64,000 nt of DNA from Kuschelorhynchus macadamiae (GCA_030620095.1 JAUTXW010000327.1:62001-126000), one strand, 5' to 3'. Shown: positions 45,363 through 58,260, counted from the first letter of the stretch. Numbers and translations are program-made. Notes: generated by a model not told the origin, from the sequence alone.

Positions 45363-46825
45363 TTTTTACGTTTCGAAGGAGTAACAGTCACCTTCCGAGA
45401 TTTTTTCAGATCTTTCCGTTTCAGGATCCGCAGATGCCGAACACAAACCCGTCGATCTGTCTGTCTGTTTGCGTCATAGGTAAAAAACAGTTTACTCGAT
45501 TTTCTTAAAATTTTGGTCAAAATTATAGGTCATATGAAGATGACATGGTAACATTTTGGTAAAAATCACAAACATCAATGAATTATGTTGGAATCAACTG
45601 GTAAAATTTTGATGGCCGAACAAAATGGGTAAAATGCTTGTAATCGTGAGAAAAATAGTTTACATATCGTCACGTTTTAGCGTTCCTAGATGTTTTATTA
45701 ATTCCGTCGGTCCGATTGACTTCAAATTTTGATCAAAAATTAAGTGTCCTATGGGGATGATTTGGTAATATTTTGGTGAGAATGTGGGGAAACACAATGG
45801 CGGCCTAGTGAAATGTTAAAAAAATTATTATTAAAGAACTACTTATCCAATTTATCTCAAATTTATCACAAACATCAAAGAATTATGTTGGAATCAACTG
45901 GTAAAATTTTGGTACAAATCCAAGATGGTAGAACAAAGTGAAGGCTTAACAAAAAATATTTAAAAATTCAGCCTGAAAAACTACTTAATGTATGGATGTA
46001 AAAAGTGTGCCATAACTAATTGTGGTATACGGGTCAACTAGTAAAATTGTGGTACTAATTCAGGATGGCGGAACTAAATAGCGGCCAAATAAAATGTTTA
46101 TAATCGTGAAAACAATCAACCTTTTACATATCTTCGCGTTTTAGCGTCTTTAGATGTGAAAAAATATGTTTTATAAATTTCATCGGCCCGTCTGTACTTC
46201 CCAGATTGACTCCAAATTTAGAGTCAAAAATTAAGGATCATATGGGAATGCCCTGGTAATATTTTGGTAAAAATCCAATATGGCGGAACAATGTTAAAAA
46301 AATTATTACTAAAAAAACTAATTAACGAATTTACTTTAATTTTTGCATCAAAGTCAAGGGTTACATAGGAATGAACTGGTAACATTTTGATATGAATCCA
46401 AGAAGGCAAAACAAAATGGCGGCCAAATAAATTTTTTTTAAAAATCAACATAAAAAATCTCATTCAATTGACTTTAAATTTTGCAGAAAAATTAAATGTG
46501 CAAATGGGATAAACTGGTACGAATTCAATATGAGGTAACAAAATGGCGATATGTGTCAATGTAAAAACTACTTAACGAATTTATTTTAAATTATGCCCAA
46601 ATCTCAAGTGGCATAGGTACAAAGAAACGGGTAAAATATTGGTAGGAATCCAACATGATGGGACAAAATGACCCCCAATAAAAATGTTACAAAAGACAGT
46701 ATATGTAACAGATATATCCTGTGGCTATGTACTGAACTAAATACGGTCACACTTCACTAACAAATGGAAAAAAATCATAACGAGGGATGTTCCGGGTAAA
46801 GGAAAGTTACCGTATTTTTTAGCAC
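45363..46825 (+). repeat. Tandem-repeat family with GATGGCGG motifs (forward copy)
   Basis: About ten subunits of roughly 120-150 bp repeat the same phrases: ACTACTTAACGAATTTA, a line on CATAGGGATGAACTGGTAA, and paired AAGATGGCGG / AAAATGGCGGCC. Every few subunits an A/C/G-rich block appears with CTGTCTGTC-like runs. The end (CATAACGAGGGATGTTCCGG at 46777) matches the copy at 13.03 kb. No protein is encoded. Decay is advanced in the left half. Confidence 0.85.
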
Positions 46826-47060
46826 TACAACTTTTTGTCGAGATCTAACATATATACAAACATTCGTTCAATTTCTATACCTACTTAAATAAAACCACTG
46901 GTACTCCATTATACAATTTTTTAAATTTTGCTTTTGTTTGTTTTTATTTTATTATTTGTATTAATTTAACAACTGTATTTACATAATTCATAAAACAATC
47001 AGTTATAACGTTTATTATTTTTCTCCATAAAAAGGTTCTTATTCTAGGAAATAGAATTGT
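46826..47060. other. Short intergenic stretch
   Basis: Nothing is recognised. Confidence 0.4.
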
Positions 47061-47190
47061 ACCGACTTTTTAAATATTTAATTAGGCCGCCATTTTGTTT
47101 TGCCATATACGATTGAAAAATTTTACCAATTCATTCCTGTTTCACACTTGATTTTTGTGGAAATTTTTTACTCAATTGGAACAAAGTTTT
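47061..47190 (-). repeat. Fragment of the GATGGCGG family (reverse)
   Basis: ATTAGGCCGCCATTTTGTTT followed by GCCATA, then ATTTTACCAATTCATTCC, is one subunit in reverse orientation. Confidence 0.75.
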
Positions 47191-49284
47191 TTAAAACTTT
47201 TTTTTCTTTCCCTGCTCTGTAATCCGTCCGGTATCCAGGGTAAAAAAGATTTACTTCAGGGGGTTTTAATTTCAGTTTAAAATCCCGGAACATTTTATTT
47301 ACATGCTATGCTCCTTTGTTCATAGCTTTATTTTTATATTCTGTAATTAATACACTATATTATAGGCTATATAGGGGAAGTATTGTTATCGCAAACATTT
47401 TCGAAAAATATAAGTTGGTATTTTTCGACGTTTTAGAGTTCTTAGATCACGAAGAACATATTTTTAGAAAAACAATTTGTGATATCTGTAAAGATGTGTA
47501 CATGCAAATAAAATTTTGGCTAACGATAACTTGAGAACGCGATTCCTTTCAAATTTGAACGAAAATTCGTTTAGGTCAATGTCTCGCCGGGATTCAATTT
47601 TGGTCATAAGCGTAGATCCTTGATATTTGAAGGGGTAGAAAACCGTAAAATTTTTATTTGTGAAAGTCATTAGCGTAGATACCTGGTTTTTTTTCGATTT
47701 TATATGTTCGAAAAAGTAACATTATCTTTGTGTATATAAAATTATTTTTCCACTATAAAAAGTAGCTCTAAAATTACAAGTCAGCCCCTTAAAAACGTAT
47801 TTAAAAAACGGTTAAACGTCAAGGTTGTCTTTTATTAAAAACGGTGGAATTCATTTTTCTTTTGCAAAAAAGAGCTTGTTTTTCATGATACAGGGTACTC
47901 TTAGGGAGATAAAACGTTCCGTTAAAAACGAAAACAAAATTGTTTATTACAGATGTGTTTAGTTTTTTAAACTGTGGAACACCGTAAATAACTATTTGTA
48001 TATGAAAACACTTTCTCAACTATACAGGGTAGAGGGGTATGAATCAGCTCCCTGAAAACGAGAATTTTTTTCCAGTCGTTAAATAATGAAACATTATTTT
48101 TTTAGCCTTTTGTATATAAAACCAAACTGGTTTACATAATGTGTATAATATTAGCACACAGTCATGTCAGAATAGGTACTTTCTACTAAGTAGTCTCATT
48201 GTATTAAAAACGTAAATAACTGAAGTTTTGACAGCCGCTATACATATACGGGGAAGTACGTACTATGTTTGCCAAAACAATTTTTTATATATGTATTTAG
48301 ATTTTAAGATAATTAGATTTAAGAATAACAAATAACTAGAATATTAATATTAATTTTGAACAAATGTTATATGTAGATTTCGATTATGATCTTTAAAAAT
48401 TTTGATAATTTTATCACGTTTATTATATAGGACACAACAAAAAATGTCATGAAGTTTTTTATGAAAATAATTTTAGAACTTAATAAAAATATGCAGTAGT
48501 CCTGTAAATCGTTTATGTTAATATATATTATAGTCCATTTCCAAATTTGTAGGAGTACACAACCTGATTATATATTCAAAATTGATTAAAATATAGAATA
48601 ATATATAGTGCAAACATAAACCAGGAAATTTTTATAAATATTCCACATATCCCCTACCTGATGAAATACAATAGGGCCATAAAATTCCAAACAAGGGGTA
48701 AGGAAAATAATGATCAATATTTAACAACCAATGTCGTAGCGTTGCAGATTATCTACTGTTGTAAATAAAATAAACATGTTAAATAAATATATATAATTTC
48801 AAAGGAAATAAAACGGTATTTCTAAAAATTTTAATAACACACTGATGTATAATAAAGATTTCCTGCTATATAAATTTTAAACTAAAACGTGTGTTTACCA
48901 ATATAAAAAAAATATAATATTTGCAGAACACAAAAGCTACATAAAGTGGAAAAATGTTTAAATTGCTTGCCAGCTTGTACTGATGTTAACTATTAAAAAA
49001 AACTTCTAATTTTCCATCTGAACTAGAACGTTAGTAAATTTATTTTTTTATTTAATAAATAAGATAAAGCAGTGTTTTCCATCTCCCTACCCTTTCTCTT
49101 ATTCAATTTTATTTAGAATTTTAGCTTAAAAATGTTTTTAAAGGACAGTTAACAAATTATTGACATGCTTGCACTTTTCCAACGCCTATTTTGTTGTAGA
49201 AAAAAATAAATATATTGTAATAGAGAATAGAAATATTATGTGCAATTTAATTTCAATGAAAAACGTCCACACTTTTACCTGAAT
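47191..49284. other. AT-rich intergenic stretch
   Basis: Two TACAGGGTA phrases (47890 and 48023) about 135 bases apart resemble the reverse of words at 31.16 kb and hint at an old repeat. No convincing gene. Confidence 0.4.
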
Positions 49285-50255
49285 CATATATGGTCTCTTC
49301 CATAAGATACAATCTCTTCCATAAGGGTGTCAAGGTCCCACATCTTCTGCTCTTCTTTTATCACATGATTTACAGCATTGCTCCAGTTTTCTTCCGTCAC
49401 CTGATCTAACAAATCCTTTCACTCAAGCCCAAATACTATTATATTACGTTCCATAGCCATTTCATCAATAACTTGTATTTTAAATTCTTATTTGTTTTTC
49501 ATAGATATTCTCAAAAGCTCCGGTTTTAAGGCATTATTTTCATACCGTATTTCTTTTTCATTCAGCCATTTTGTAATATCTTGTTTTCGCCAACAAGACG
49601 AGGAATTTCTCTGCTAGTCTAGAATGAAAAGTAAACTGCGCTCATCTCTTCATGGTAATATTTCGTAGATTTTGATTCAAATTCCAGTAAACCCCCACTA
49701 ATCCTTCATCACTCACAATATGAGTTTTGGTTAACCTGTGGCCCTTACCAGAAGGAATTTGTAAACTAGTTGTCAAACCTTCTAAAAAAGCCTGCCGAGA
49801 ACTTTCAACGCTTTTATTCTGCCAACATTTACTCATAGTGCGGCCTTCGTAATTGTATTTTCCAAGATATTATTTATTTTCTACCTATTATATCTGATTT
49901 TGCCAAGAAAAGTTCAAGCAATATGTTCGGTAACTTTTTTCTTCCCATTTCTGGTATCTTTTCGTCGACACTTATAGCTGCCAAAATTTATCAACTGTTG
50001 GAATCTCCTTCAAAAAAATAAAAGGAATGCACTTTCCTTATTAATTTTTTTGTGTGTTTCTTGCTTGTTCATCCATCACAATGGTTTTCTACCACGACTT
50101 TTCTTCGTTCACTTAGAAGTCTGTATGTTGTTGATTGACTGACTTCTGTCATAGTAGCACATGCGTTGACTATATTTCTAACAGTACTTGCAGGCATCTG
50201 CTGCACAATTGCATGATGGACGTTCAACACTTGCTTTGGAATCGAGGACACCCTT
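49285..50255 (-). pseudogene. DDE-type transposase relic
   Basis: Read right to left in changing frames: a helix-turn-helix piece SQSTTYRLLSERRK (50069-50251), LKEIPTVDKF near 50000, GKGHRLTKTHIVSDEGLV (within 49642-49836), then the C-terminal block VTEENWSNAVNHVIKEEQ followed by KMWDLD near 49300-49410. This order is that of an insect transposase family with a DDE superfamily endonuclease core, where the Gly-Lys-Gly-x-Arg-Leu strand lies early in the catalytic domain. Multiple shifts and a large loss of the catalytic middle make it dead. The next relic upstream is also on this strand but belongs to a LINE. Confidence 0.7.
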
Positions 50256-50274
50256 GGAAATTGCCGAACTAAAA

Positions 50275-50660
50275 TTTGATGACATTTTTAAAAAAATGTG
50301 AGTACACGATATAAGGGTGCAGATAAAAGGTATCAGAGCTACGAAAGTTTAAAATAGGAACACGAAAATTCAATATTAACAATAATTCTCCAGTAAGAAG
50401 AGTATCAGAAAAAGGAGTTATGTATGAGTTTATGTAGAAACAGCTGAGAAAAACACAAACGTCTCTCGTCCAAGCTGATAAGCGAAAACCTTTGCAGCAA
50501 TTGATCATGAGGAAAACCTTAGATGGGATAATCTGTATTAGCTCTAAACCACAATGCTTTGGCAAACTTTCTCTGAACTGACTCAATACAGTCAATATGT
50601 CCTTTATAATATGACACCAAAGTATTAAGGCATATTCCAGTTTAGACCTTCGTAAATATT
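50275..50660 (-). pseudogene. Jockey-like RT C-terminal relic
   Basis: Coding-strand translation gives LEYALILW near 50630, then with one shift GHIDCIESVQRKFAKALWFR, RANTDYPI, a stop, and RFSLISLDERR with LFLHKLIHN. After another shift, NFRVPILNFRSSDTFYL. These are the thumb and tail motifs of Jockey-group LINE RTs. The palm and the endonuclease are missing. Confidence 0.7.
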
Positions 50661-52530
50661 TCCGTTGGCTATTTTATCTTTGAATTTTCAAGACAAACAG
50701 AATACGATGGAACACATCGATTAATTAAAATATAGAAAATCATTTTTATTATTTTGTTATCTTAGTAACTTAATTTTATTTATAAAGTTCAAAACTTGCT
50801 TTGAAGTAAAAAATCTAAACCTAAATTTATGTTTACTAAATTATTTTATATCAAACCCTAAAGTAACAAACCCATTTTTCAAATTCGAAGTCCAAAACTT
50901 AGTTAAATTAAAAGTTAAAACCCCCTTTTTTAAATTCAAAATTTTAAACTTAATGTAAAAATCCAACTCAAAATACTTTTTTAATTTTAACTTTATTACA
51001 TTTTAACTAGCTTTATTTTATATTTATTTACCATTTTCAGTTTTATTTTACTTTACCTTTGTACGAGGAAACTTTTTGACAAATGGTGAACGATAATTCT
51101 TTTTACAACGACGATCTGCGCCACATATTTCAAAAAATAAAAAGCTAAACATCTAGGACCGTTTTGCCAATACCAAGTCAAGATAATTTTTAGAATATGA
51201 AAAACGAAGTGTGTTAGCTGCTGATCATATTAAAAATCGGTTACTATTATTGTAAGGTAAAACACATATTGTATTTAAAATCAGGTAAGTACTAGCTTTA
51301 ACCAGTGGGTCTCGGAAGATATATAATTTACGACTTTGAAATTCTAGAGACAGATGTACCTTTTTTATTTAAAATCAGATACATCATATTAATTCTTTAA
51401 AGATAAATCAGAAAATATAAGACCCATAGACCTGACGGCATATTTTGTATGAGTTGATATTGAAATTTAAAAATGAGAGACGCTTTCTGTTTTTTAAAAA
51501 AATTAGAAATATATCTAATATTTGAATAACAAAAGCACGAAAGGCCTTCTATCAAAAACACATGGTAAGATTTATCTCATGTTCTCATAACACTATTATT
51601 ATATGTATACATAAGAAGTTAATTCTGTGGCAGGTATTTTTTCTTTGTAAACTTTGTTAAGCTTTGTTTGAACAAAATTTTAAATATAGCATCGAGTTTA
51701 GTTAAGAAATATAGACATAAATAGTTATAACTCTAACTGCTAAATGTAATTTTAAAATCAGATTAAATTTTGAGGGATTAAAACAGGTAGCATACCGCTT
51801 AACTTTTCGGAATCTAAGGTATAAAAATATTTGTTGCAAACTTATTAAATATTTTAAATCCAAACCTAAAAACTCAGGAATAAACTTTGAAAAAAACCTT
51901 GTAAATTATTGTTAAAGCATTATATAGCATTATATAGGCATAGCTACGTAAGAAACATGCGGAGATTTTTGTTGCAAAAAATCATTGTTTTTCAATTAAC
52001 AGCGCTACTTTATTTTGGAAATAATTTTTCTAAACTAATTGTTAGCGTCTAATATCTTAAATAGTTGTGTTGAAAATAAAATACTTTATCTTTATTACTT
52101 AGCAATACCTTAATTACAGATATTCGAATTTAACGCTTTTCTGTTTATTTTACTCTGCTTTCTATTTAAAATCAATATTTCATAATTTTGTTATGATAAT
52201 ACCTTGGAATGTTCTTAAAAATATATTTTCTGTATTAAGTAATCCTTGGTTATTTTATTTACGTAAAATAGTGAAAATCCGACTTTTTAACAATATTCCA
52301 CTTGATCGTATTTTTATGAATTTATATTTTTGACGAAAAATTAAATATTTTAGGAAAAGAGTCAAGTATAAATCATTTACCTATTTTTTTAAATAAAAAT
52401 ATCTTAATAGCTCTGGATTTCTCCTTTTTCCTAAATATTTCATTATTATTGTAAACACTATGTGCATCGTAGTATGGGACTACTTTAACATTTTGAACTT
52501 AAGTTTTTCAACGACAAATTTCATTTAAGA

Positions 52531-52532
<2 letters not shown>
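50661..52532. other. AT-rich intergenic stretch
   Basis: No gene or clear repeat. Confidence 0.45.

Positions 52533-52604
<72 letters not shown>
52533..52604. repeat. (AT)n microsatellite
   Basis: About 36 uninterrupted AT units. Confidence 0.95.
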
Positions 52605-52607
<3 letters not shown>

Positions 52608-53994
52608 AACTGTACTGTTACATTTTTTAAAAAGTCCTAATTCTTTCAGAATTTCTGTCATTGTGCATTCTGGACCGAATACCCGACATGGCTGTTACAA
52701 TTTACTCAAATATGAAACTTAACTGGTAAGTATTGTTTTTATTTTTCAATTTAAGCCCAATCGTAATGGATTATATGTCTATTCGTATATAAAATAAATT
52801 TTTATATTTAAAAGAAAAATCACTCTTATGAAATGTGTCTTTATACTTTTGGGCCTTAAATAAGTTTCGTTTAATCACTAAGGTAAAAATTGAGTAGCTA
52901 ATGTTATCAAAAGTCAAACAGTATAAAAACTTTGGTAAAACCTGGTATACAAACGAGCTATATTTTATCTTTACCTTACACAGGTTGTAAATAATTATTA
53001 CATAATTATTTTGTGCAACGATGTTTACGAATTATTGTTTACTGCTTTCATTGCCTCAGTTACTCAATATAATTTTCTCGCCGTCATTAAATTTTAATAA
53101 ATTACATGTATGCTATATAGTTTTTCTTTGTCACATACATTCTCACTCCGAACATCGGGTGCGTCGTGAATTTATACGTATTTTTAGCTACTCGGTGTTT
53201 ACTGTTACTGATTTTTAGCATGCTATGTATACTACTTGTACACTACTTTATTTTTTAATGTAAAGTCGGTAGATAATTCGTAGATTTATGAAATAACCAA
53301 AAGCTAATAGATTAATAGATGTTTAGAATTTACCATTTTAAATTCTAGTTAAGAAAGCGAAATTTTGATTTGCATTTGCAAATACATTCAATGTTTTAAT
53401 ATCTGTATGACAAGTTATTAGGTACTCTGTGATTTAGTTATATAAAAACCGTTAATTTAAGCTACTTTTGCTATAAAGGTATCAATCAAACTGAACTTAC
53501 ATGCTAACTAAAGTAGAACTAATACCTCGTTAGAAAGGGTCTGTTCGATTTTTTTTTCTAAAATGGTGAATTCTAAAATAGACGCTATGATATACTCTCT
53601 AGAAATAGATGGGAATTTCTAAGTTTGAAAAGGGTTGCAGACAATACGACGAATGACGTCAAACGTTCAGCGTATGATAATTGTTATTTAATATCCGAAT
53701 CTAAACATTCAAGTCATCCAGAAGACGCACGGTGGAGTCAGCCATTTCCGTTTTTGGACAAACATATTTTTATCTAAAATTAATATTTCTCCCAATTAAT
53801 TTTCCTTTATCATTTTTAACGTAGGTTTTATCTTTCAACTCTTCCTTTTTAATTTTGAACAATTTAGTATAGAAAATCTGCATAATATGAATGATCGCAG
53901 AAGAAAACTCTAAGCTATACAAAAATGATACTTTCATATCTAACAATTTTGTTACATATGCGTATTTTTATATGGTACGTATTTACATACACTA
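52605..53994. other. AT-rich intergenic stretch
   Basis: The 65-codon frame at 53021-53218 is hydrophobic and composition-driven. Nothing is assigned. Confidence 0.45.
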
Positions 53995-54225
53995 TTAATT
54001 ATTAGAATTATCATCTGAACATGCATCATCTATAGACAAGCATTCTTCACAAACTAATTCTCGGATCTCGGGATTTTTCCATGGAATTTCCTCGAAAATC
54101 ATTTTTCTTTTAACATAATTATCAATTGCGCTTCTCCTGCGTTGTATCGTTGAGTTATTCAGTGAGAAGTAGATCAGACGAGTGTACAGAGTGATCCAGA
54201 CAGTGATTTGAAATTTCGTGCCAAC
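53995..54225 (-). CDS. Unassigned coding-like stretch (C-terminal end of a protein?)
   Basis: This frame is open for 76 codons before the TAA at 53995-53997 and has no ATG near its start, so it would be a last exon or a fragment. The end is charged and complex rather than AT-biased: RRRSAIDNYVKRKMIFEEIP, then NPEIRELVCEECLSIDDACS and a short Asp/Asn tail. A possible splice acceptor (ACAACGCAG) precedes GAGAAGCGC near 54141. I do not recognise the family; a transposase tail or a host exon are both possible. Confidence 0.35.
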   Translation of the reverse strand, partial: VGTKFQITVWITLYTRLIYFSLNNSTIQRRRSAIDNYVKRKMIFEEIPWKNPEIRELVCEECLSIDDACSDDNSNN

Positions 54226-54323
54226 TCAGGCAAAACAGTTATATTCAAAACTGGACACGGAAATGAAATACCATATCGATATACGAAATTATACGCCCAT
54301 GAATTCATTATTTAAGTTGACAG

Positions 54324-54540
54324 AATCTTAGCGGTAGTTATGCTTTCGTGAATGTCTATTTTTTGTACACGTAATTTTGTATGTAATCGTGTTGTATAAT
54401 TATAGGACTGCCTTTTTGGTTAGCCCAGGTTAGGCCTTTTTTTTGGGTTCTCGTAAAACGAATCTTCATCGCATGCGGAAGTCAGAAAATATAAAATTGC
54501 GTGTATAGAAATTCACGAAAGCATAGTTACCGCTAAGATT
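54324..54540. mobile_element. 217-bp MITE with about 50-bp inverted ends
   Basis: AATCTTAGCGGTAGTTATGC on the left corresponds to the complement of GCATAGTTACCGCTAAGATT on the right, and complementarity continues through TTTCGTGAAT to ACACG and the A/T stretch. The core has poly-T and a small GC patch (TCATCGCATGCGGAAGTCAG). No coding. Target duplication not resolved. Confidence 0.8.
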
Positions 54541-54660
54541 TAAAAAAATTAGTGTCGCGCCCAGTGTTGTAGCCAGATATAGTTATGAATTTTTGTGATA
54601 TAGAGTACCTGATAATTTTCTGCACAATTTTGTATTGCCCTATCATCTTTGAACAGGCAT

Positions 54661-54665
<5 letters not shown>

Positions 54666-54711
<46 letters not shown>
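54666..54711. repeat. (TA)n microsatellite
   Basis: About 23 TA units. Confidence 0.95.
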
Positions 54712-54713
<2 letters not shown>

Positions 54714-56226
54714 TGGACCAACTTGATGTAACGTACAAATTCGGCAAAATATAATATATAATTTATACTGTTTTAGATCACAACTGTTTTCCTTTGACAA
54801 TAAGTTCCATAATCTGTGATAAAATTTTCATGAACCTTATTTAAATAAATGAAAATCAAGACATTATTTTTATATATTATAATAAAAACTGTCCTGCTAT
54901 AGAATCCATAATATTGAAACTAAAACCCAACTTCAAACTAGATAGGAAAGTAGTTTCAATTTCAACATACAGAAGCAATATTGCCTCCAGTGTAAAAATC
55001 AGTTTTAGCATAAGTGATTAAATTTCAACTATAAAAAACAACACACAAAAACCGTGTTAGATACAAATCAAGGGAGCCTCCATGGTTTTTTTCACAAGTA
55101 AATAAATAAAACTGAGAAACTATTAAATTAGGAGACGAGTTTATGGAAAAAGTTCCACAAAAATGGCTCCACTGTGCGGCGCGGCGGGGCAAACGTAGGT
55201 AAACGTCTGTCATGCGGTATTTTAGCACGTCGCGTCCCGCGTCGTGGCGATGGAAAACAAATAACACATTTTTGTATACCAAATATCCAGCATTGGATCC
55301 AACGTTTGATGGCATTTCCCGTAACGTCTGTCATCAACTTAACTTATGTATTAAGCTGCATTCAAACAACATGGCAAATATGACGAACGTTTGCCACGTC
55401 TTGTAGATGGAAAATACATAGCAAATATAATTTGCTTGTTCTTAAAATATGTAATAATACTTGTTTCATGTTTGACGATTGTTCGTATCGTTGCACGTTT
55501 TTTAGATTGAACGTTTGAACAAATTTACCATTCATTTGTTGCTCATAATTTGAGACATAGCTAAATGCAAGTTTTTGGTACATTGTATTATAACACTATT
55601 TAACCTAGTTTGTCACTAACTTAACATATTAGCTGTTAGTAAATAATTGTATGCCTTATTAGATTGTAAAAATTTCCTGGTATTAGATTTGGATGGAAAT
55701 GAGATCCTAATATCTAATACTATTTAAATTTTTGAAGGGAACCAATTTGTGACAAAGCAAGTACCTTTTTACCCTTTATTTTTATCATTTTTGTCGTCAT
55801 AAAGTTGTACTATAAGGCGAGGTGCCGAAACGAAGTTGTCCAAATATCGACCATACACACCACACAGGTCCGTCATTTGGTTACCCCCAAAGCATTTTTT
55901 TCCAATCGCACAAATCTCATTGTACTTTGTATGTGCTTCTTAATGATTCATTTGGTTTTCATGGTGCTTTCTTAGTTTCACAAATATTAATTTTTCTATT
56001 ATTTCAAGGTCAGTCCCTAAAATTTTTATGATCAATCCAAACTAGGGGTTCTTCGTTAGTGCCTTGATTAGTGTTGTTTAGTTTTGTCAGTGCTTTATAT
56101 TTGGAAAAAGTATGTTTGCATATTTTGTTTCAAGGTCAGCCACCAACATTGTTTTGATTGATCCAGATTAGGTGACGTTCGTTAGTGCTTATTAGGGTTT
56201 CGCATTAATTTCGTCAATGTTTTCCT
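54712..56226. other. Intergenic stretch with a local GC-rich island
   Basis: 55165-55260 is GC-rich and CpG-rich (GTGCGGCGCGGCGGGGC, GTCGCGTCCCGCGTCGTGGC) and generates overlapping open frames on both strands. AACGT-type words recur (near 55195, 55302, 55325, 55393, 55509). I cannot assign a gene or RNA. Confidence 0.4.
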
Positions 56227-57055
56227 ATCATCATCATCGTTTCCCAGAATTCCTCAGTCGAAACATAGGGCCTTCACAAAAGCAAACCATCTGACTGAAC
56301 CATATTACGTTTTATGTCAACTTCTTGATATGTGTCCAGGACTTGTTCAGTTTCTGTGCCTCCGCTAGTATTGTTTTTCTCCAAGTGATTTTCGTTCTGC
56401 CTCTTCCACGTTCGTCCACCAATCTAGGGCCATTTTGGCGATGTTATTGTTATCTCTTCTAAGTGTGTGACCGATCAACCCCCATTTACGCTTTCTGACT
56501 GCCAGTTCTATCGGTTCTTGGTTTGACCTTCTCCAGAGTTCTTGATTGGTGATAGTGTTAGGCCAAAAAATGCGGTATATTTTTCTGAGGCATTTGTTGA
56601 TGAACCTCTGAAGTTTAAGGGCGATGGTTCTTGTGATCCATGTCTCACAGCCATAAAGTAGCACAGATTTGACGTTGCTGGTGAATAGAATTTTTATCGT
56701 GTGGCTATAACAAGTAGATTTCCATATGGGATGTAACCGGCCAAAAGCTCGCCAGGCTTTTAGGATTCTGCTATCTACGTCTCGTTCCGTTCCTTCTGAC
56801 TTGTCGAATATGCTACCTAGATATGTGAATTCTGCAACGATCTCGATGTTGACTCCCTACAGTTGAAGATTTTCGGTTTTATTTGACAGGATTTGTAGTT
56901 CTTTTGTTTTGTTGACGTTGATCTTAAGCCCTACTTTTGCCGCCTGGGTTTCCAATTTCAGCAGTTTTTCCTATATGTCTCTTAGGGTATGAGAAAGAAG
57001 GCAGATATCATCAGCGTAGTCAAGATCTTCTAATAGGGTGGTAAGTCTCCATCTT

Positions 57056-57120
<65 letters not shown>

Positions 57121-58260
57121 TCTCTCTCTCTGTTGAAAAGCAGAGGGGATAGAATGCAACCCTGTTTGACCCTGCCGAGGATTAAAAACTTGTCTCCTGT
57201 TCTTCCCTTGTACATTCCACGGCAGCTAGATTGGTTGCAAAGAGCTATTACCATATTGATGATTTTAGGGGAAACTCCTTTAACTCTCTCGTCACAGATA
57301 GCTGCGGGATCAAGGCTATCAAATGCTCGCTGAAAGTCGATAAACATAAGGTATATGGGTGAGTTTTATTCCACTGATTGCTCAAATATGATTTTTAGAG
57401 TATTAATGTGGTCTATGCATGATCTGTTCGCGCGGAAACCAGCCTGTTCTTGTATAAGTAGGGGTTTGACAGCCTGTGAGAGGGGACTATGAATCACGCT
57501 GGCTGTAAGCTTCTTGACCACGTTTAAAATGGTTCTTCCGCGCCAGTTTGAGCAGACAGCTAGGTCACTCTTTTTAGGAAGTTTGATGATGAGGCCCTCC
57601 TTCCATTCTTCTGGGAACGTTTCCTGTATCCATGCTGCTTCGAACAGCGGGTAAAGCATCCTAGCAGCGCTGCTTGCACACGACTTAAAGATTTCTGGAG
57701 GTAGTCCTGGTGCTTTATTGCTTTCTTGATTTCTTCAGTATTAGGCGATCGGATGTTGACAGACGAGTTCAGTATGGCGCTGTGTCTGTTGCTGGTTTTA
57801 TTCGATAGCTTGTTCGTGATTTTGTAAAAGTTACTCGAGTCCCCGGATTCTGCGGCCAGTTGTACTTGCTGGGCAAGGTTGTTGACCCAAAGTCGTTTGT
57901 CCCGTCTTAATGCTCTTTTTATCTCAGTATTTTCTATCATTGTATTGGGCCTGTAGATTGGATTTATCTTGCGTGATGTGTGCGCGTAGATGTCTGTTTT
58001 GTATGCTTTTTTGGTATTTTTTTAGAAAGGCGTTGTTTAGATCTTCTTTATGGTTGATTCATCTTCCTTCTTGTGCTTCACCTTGATGTTTTATGGTAGT
58101 TTGGTCAAATTCTTGTTCCATTTGTCTCTGTATGGTCCGATTTTTAAGATTATCTGTGTTGAATTTAAACTTTCCTTGAGTCTGCTGTTTAAGAGTGGCC
58201 AGTTTCAGTTTCCGTTGCGATATTACCAAGTATTTTGTTGCAAAAGTTTTTTCTGAGAGC
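56227..58260 (-). pseudogene. RTE-like LINE relic (RT)
   Basis: Reading right to left: a pre-RT linker near 58150-57940, EIKRALRRDKRLWVNNLAQQ (57560-57940), then after shifts LPPEIFKSCASSAARMLYPL, KLPKKSDL with SNWRGRTILN, QAGFRANRSCIDHI (57366-57659), FIDFQRAFDSLD and GCILSPLLF (57054-57347). After a microsatellite come RWRLTTLLEDLDYADDICLL (near 57000) and YGCETW with RKWGLIGHTLRR (56365-56664). This matches RTE-type RTs, including the typical tail. A (GAT)n-like end at 56227-56239 would be the 3' tail. Stops and shifts plus the microsatellite make it inactive; the endonuclease is absent. Confidence 0.82.
57061..57131. repeat. (CT)n microsatellite inside the RT
   Basis: About 35 CT units with one CCCT break. 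On the coding strand they read as Arg-Glu repeats and stand where RT should continue from SPLLF towards the region before DYADD. Confidence 0.95.

Noticed and set aside
55025..55406. Four overlapping ORFs on both strands around the CpG-rich island
   Set aside because: Their openness is explained by local GC content; none has a motif and they contradict each other.
56971..57347. Arg-Glu-repeat proteins
   Set aside because: They are artefacts of the (GA)n microsatellite inside the RTE-like relic.
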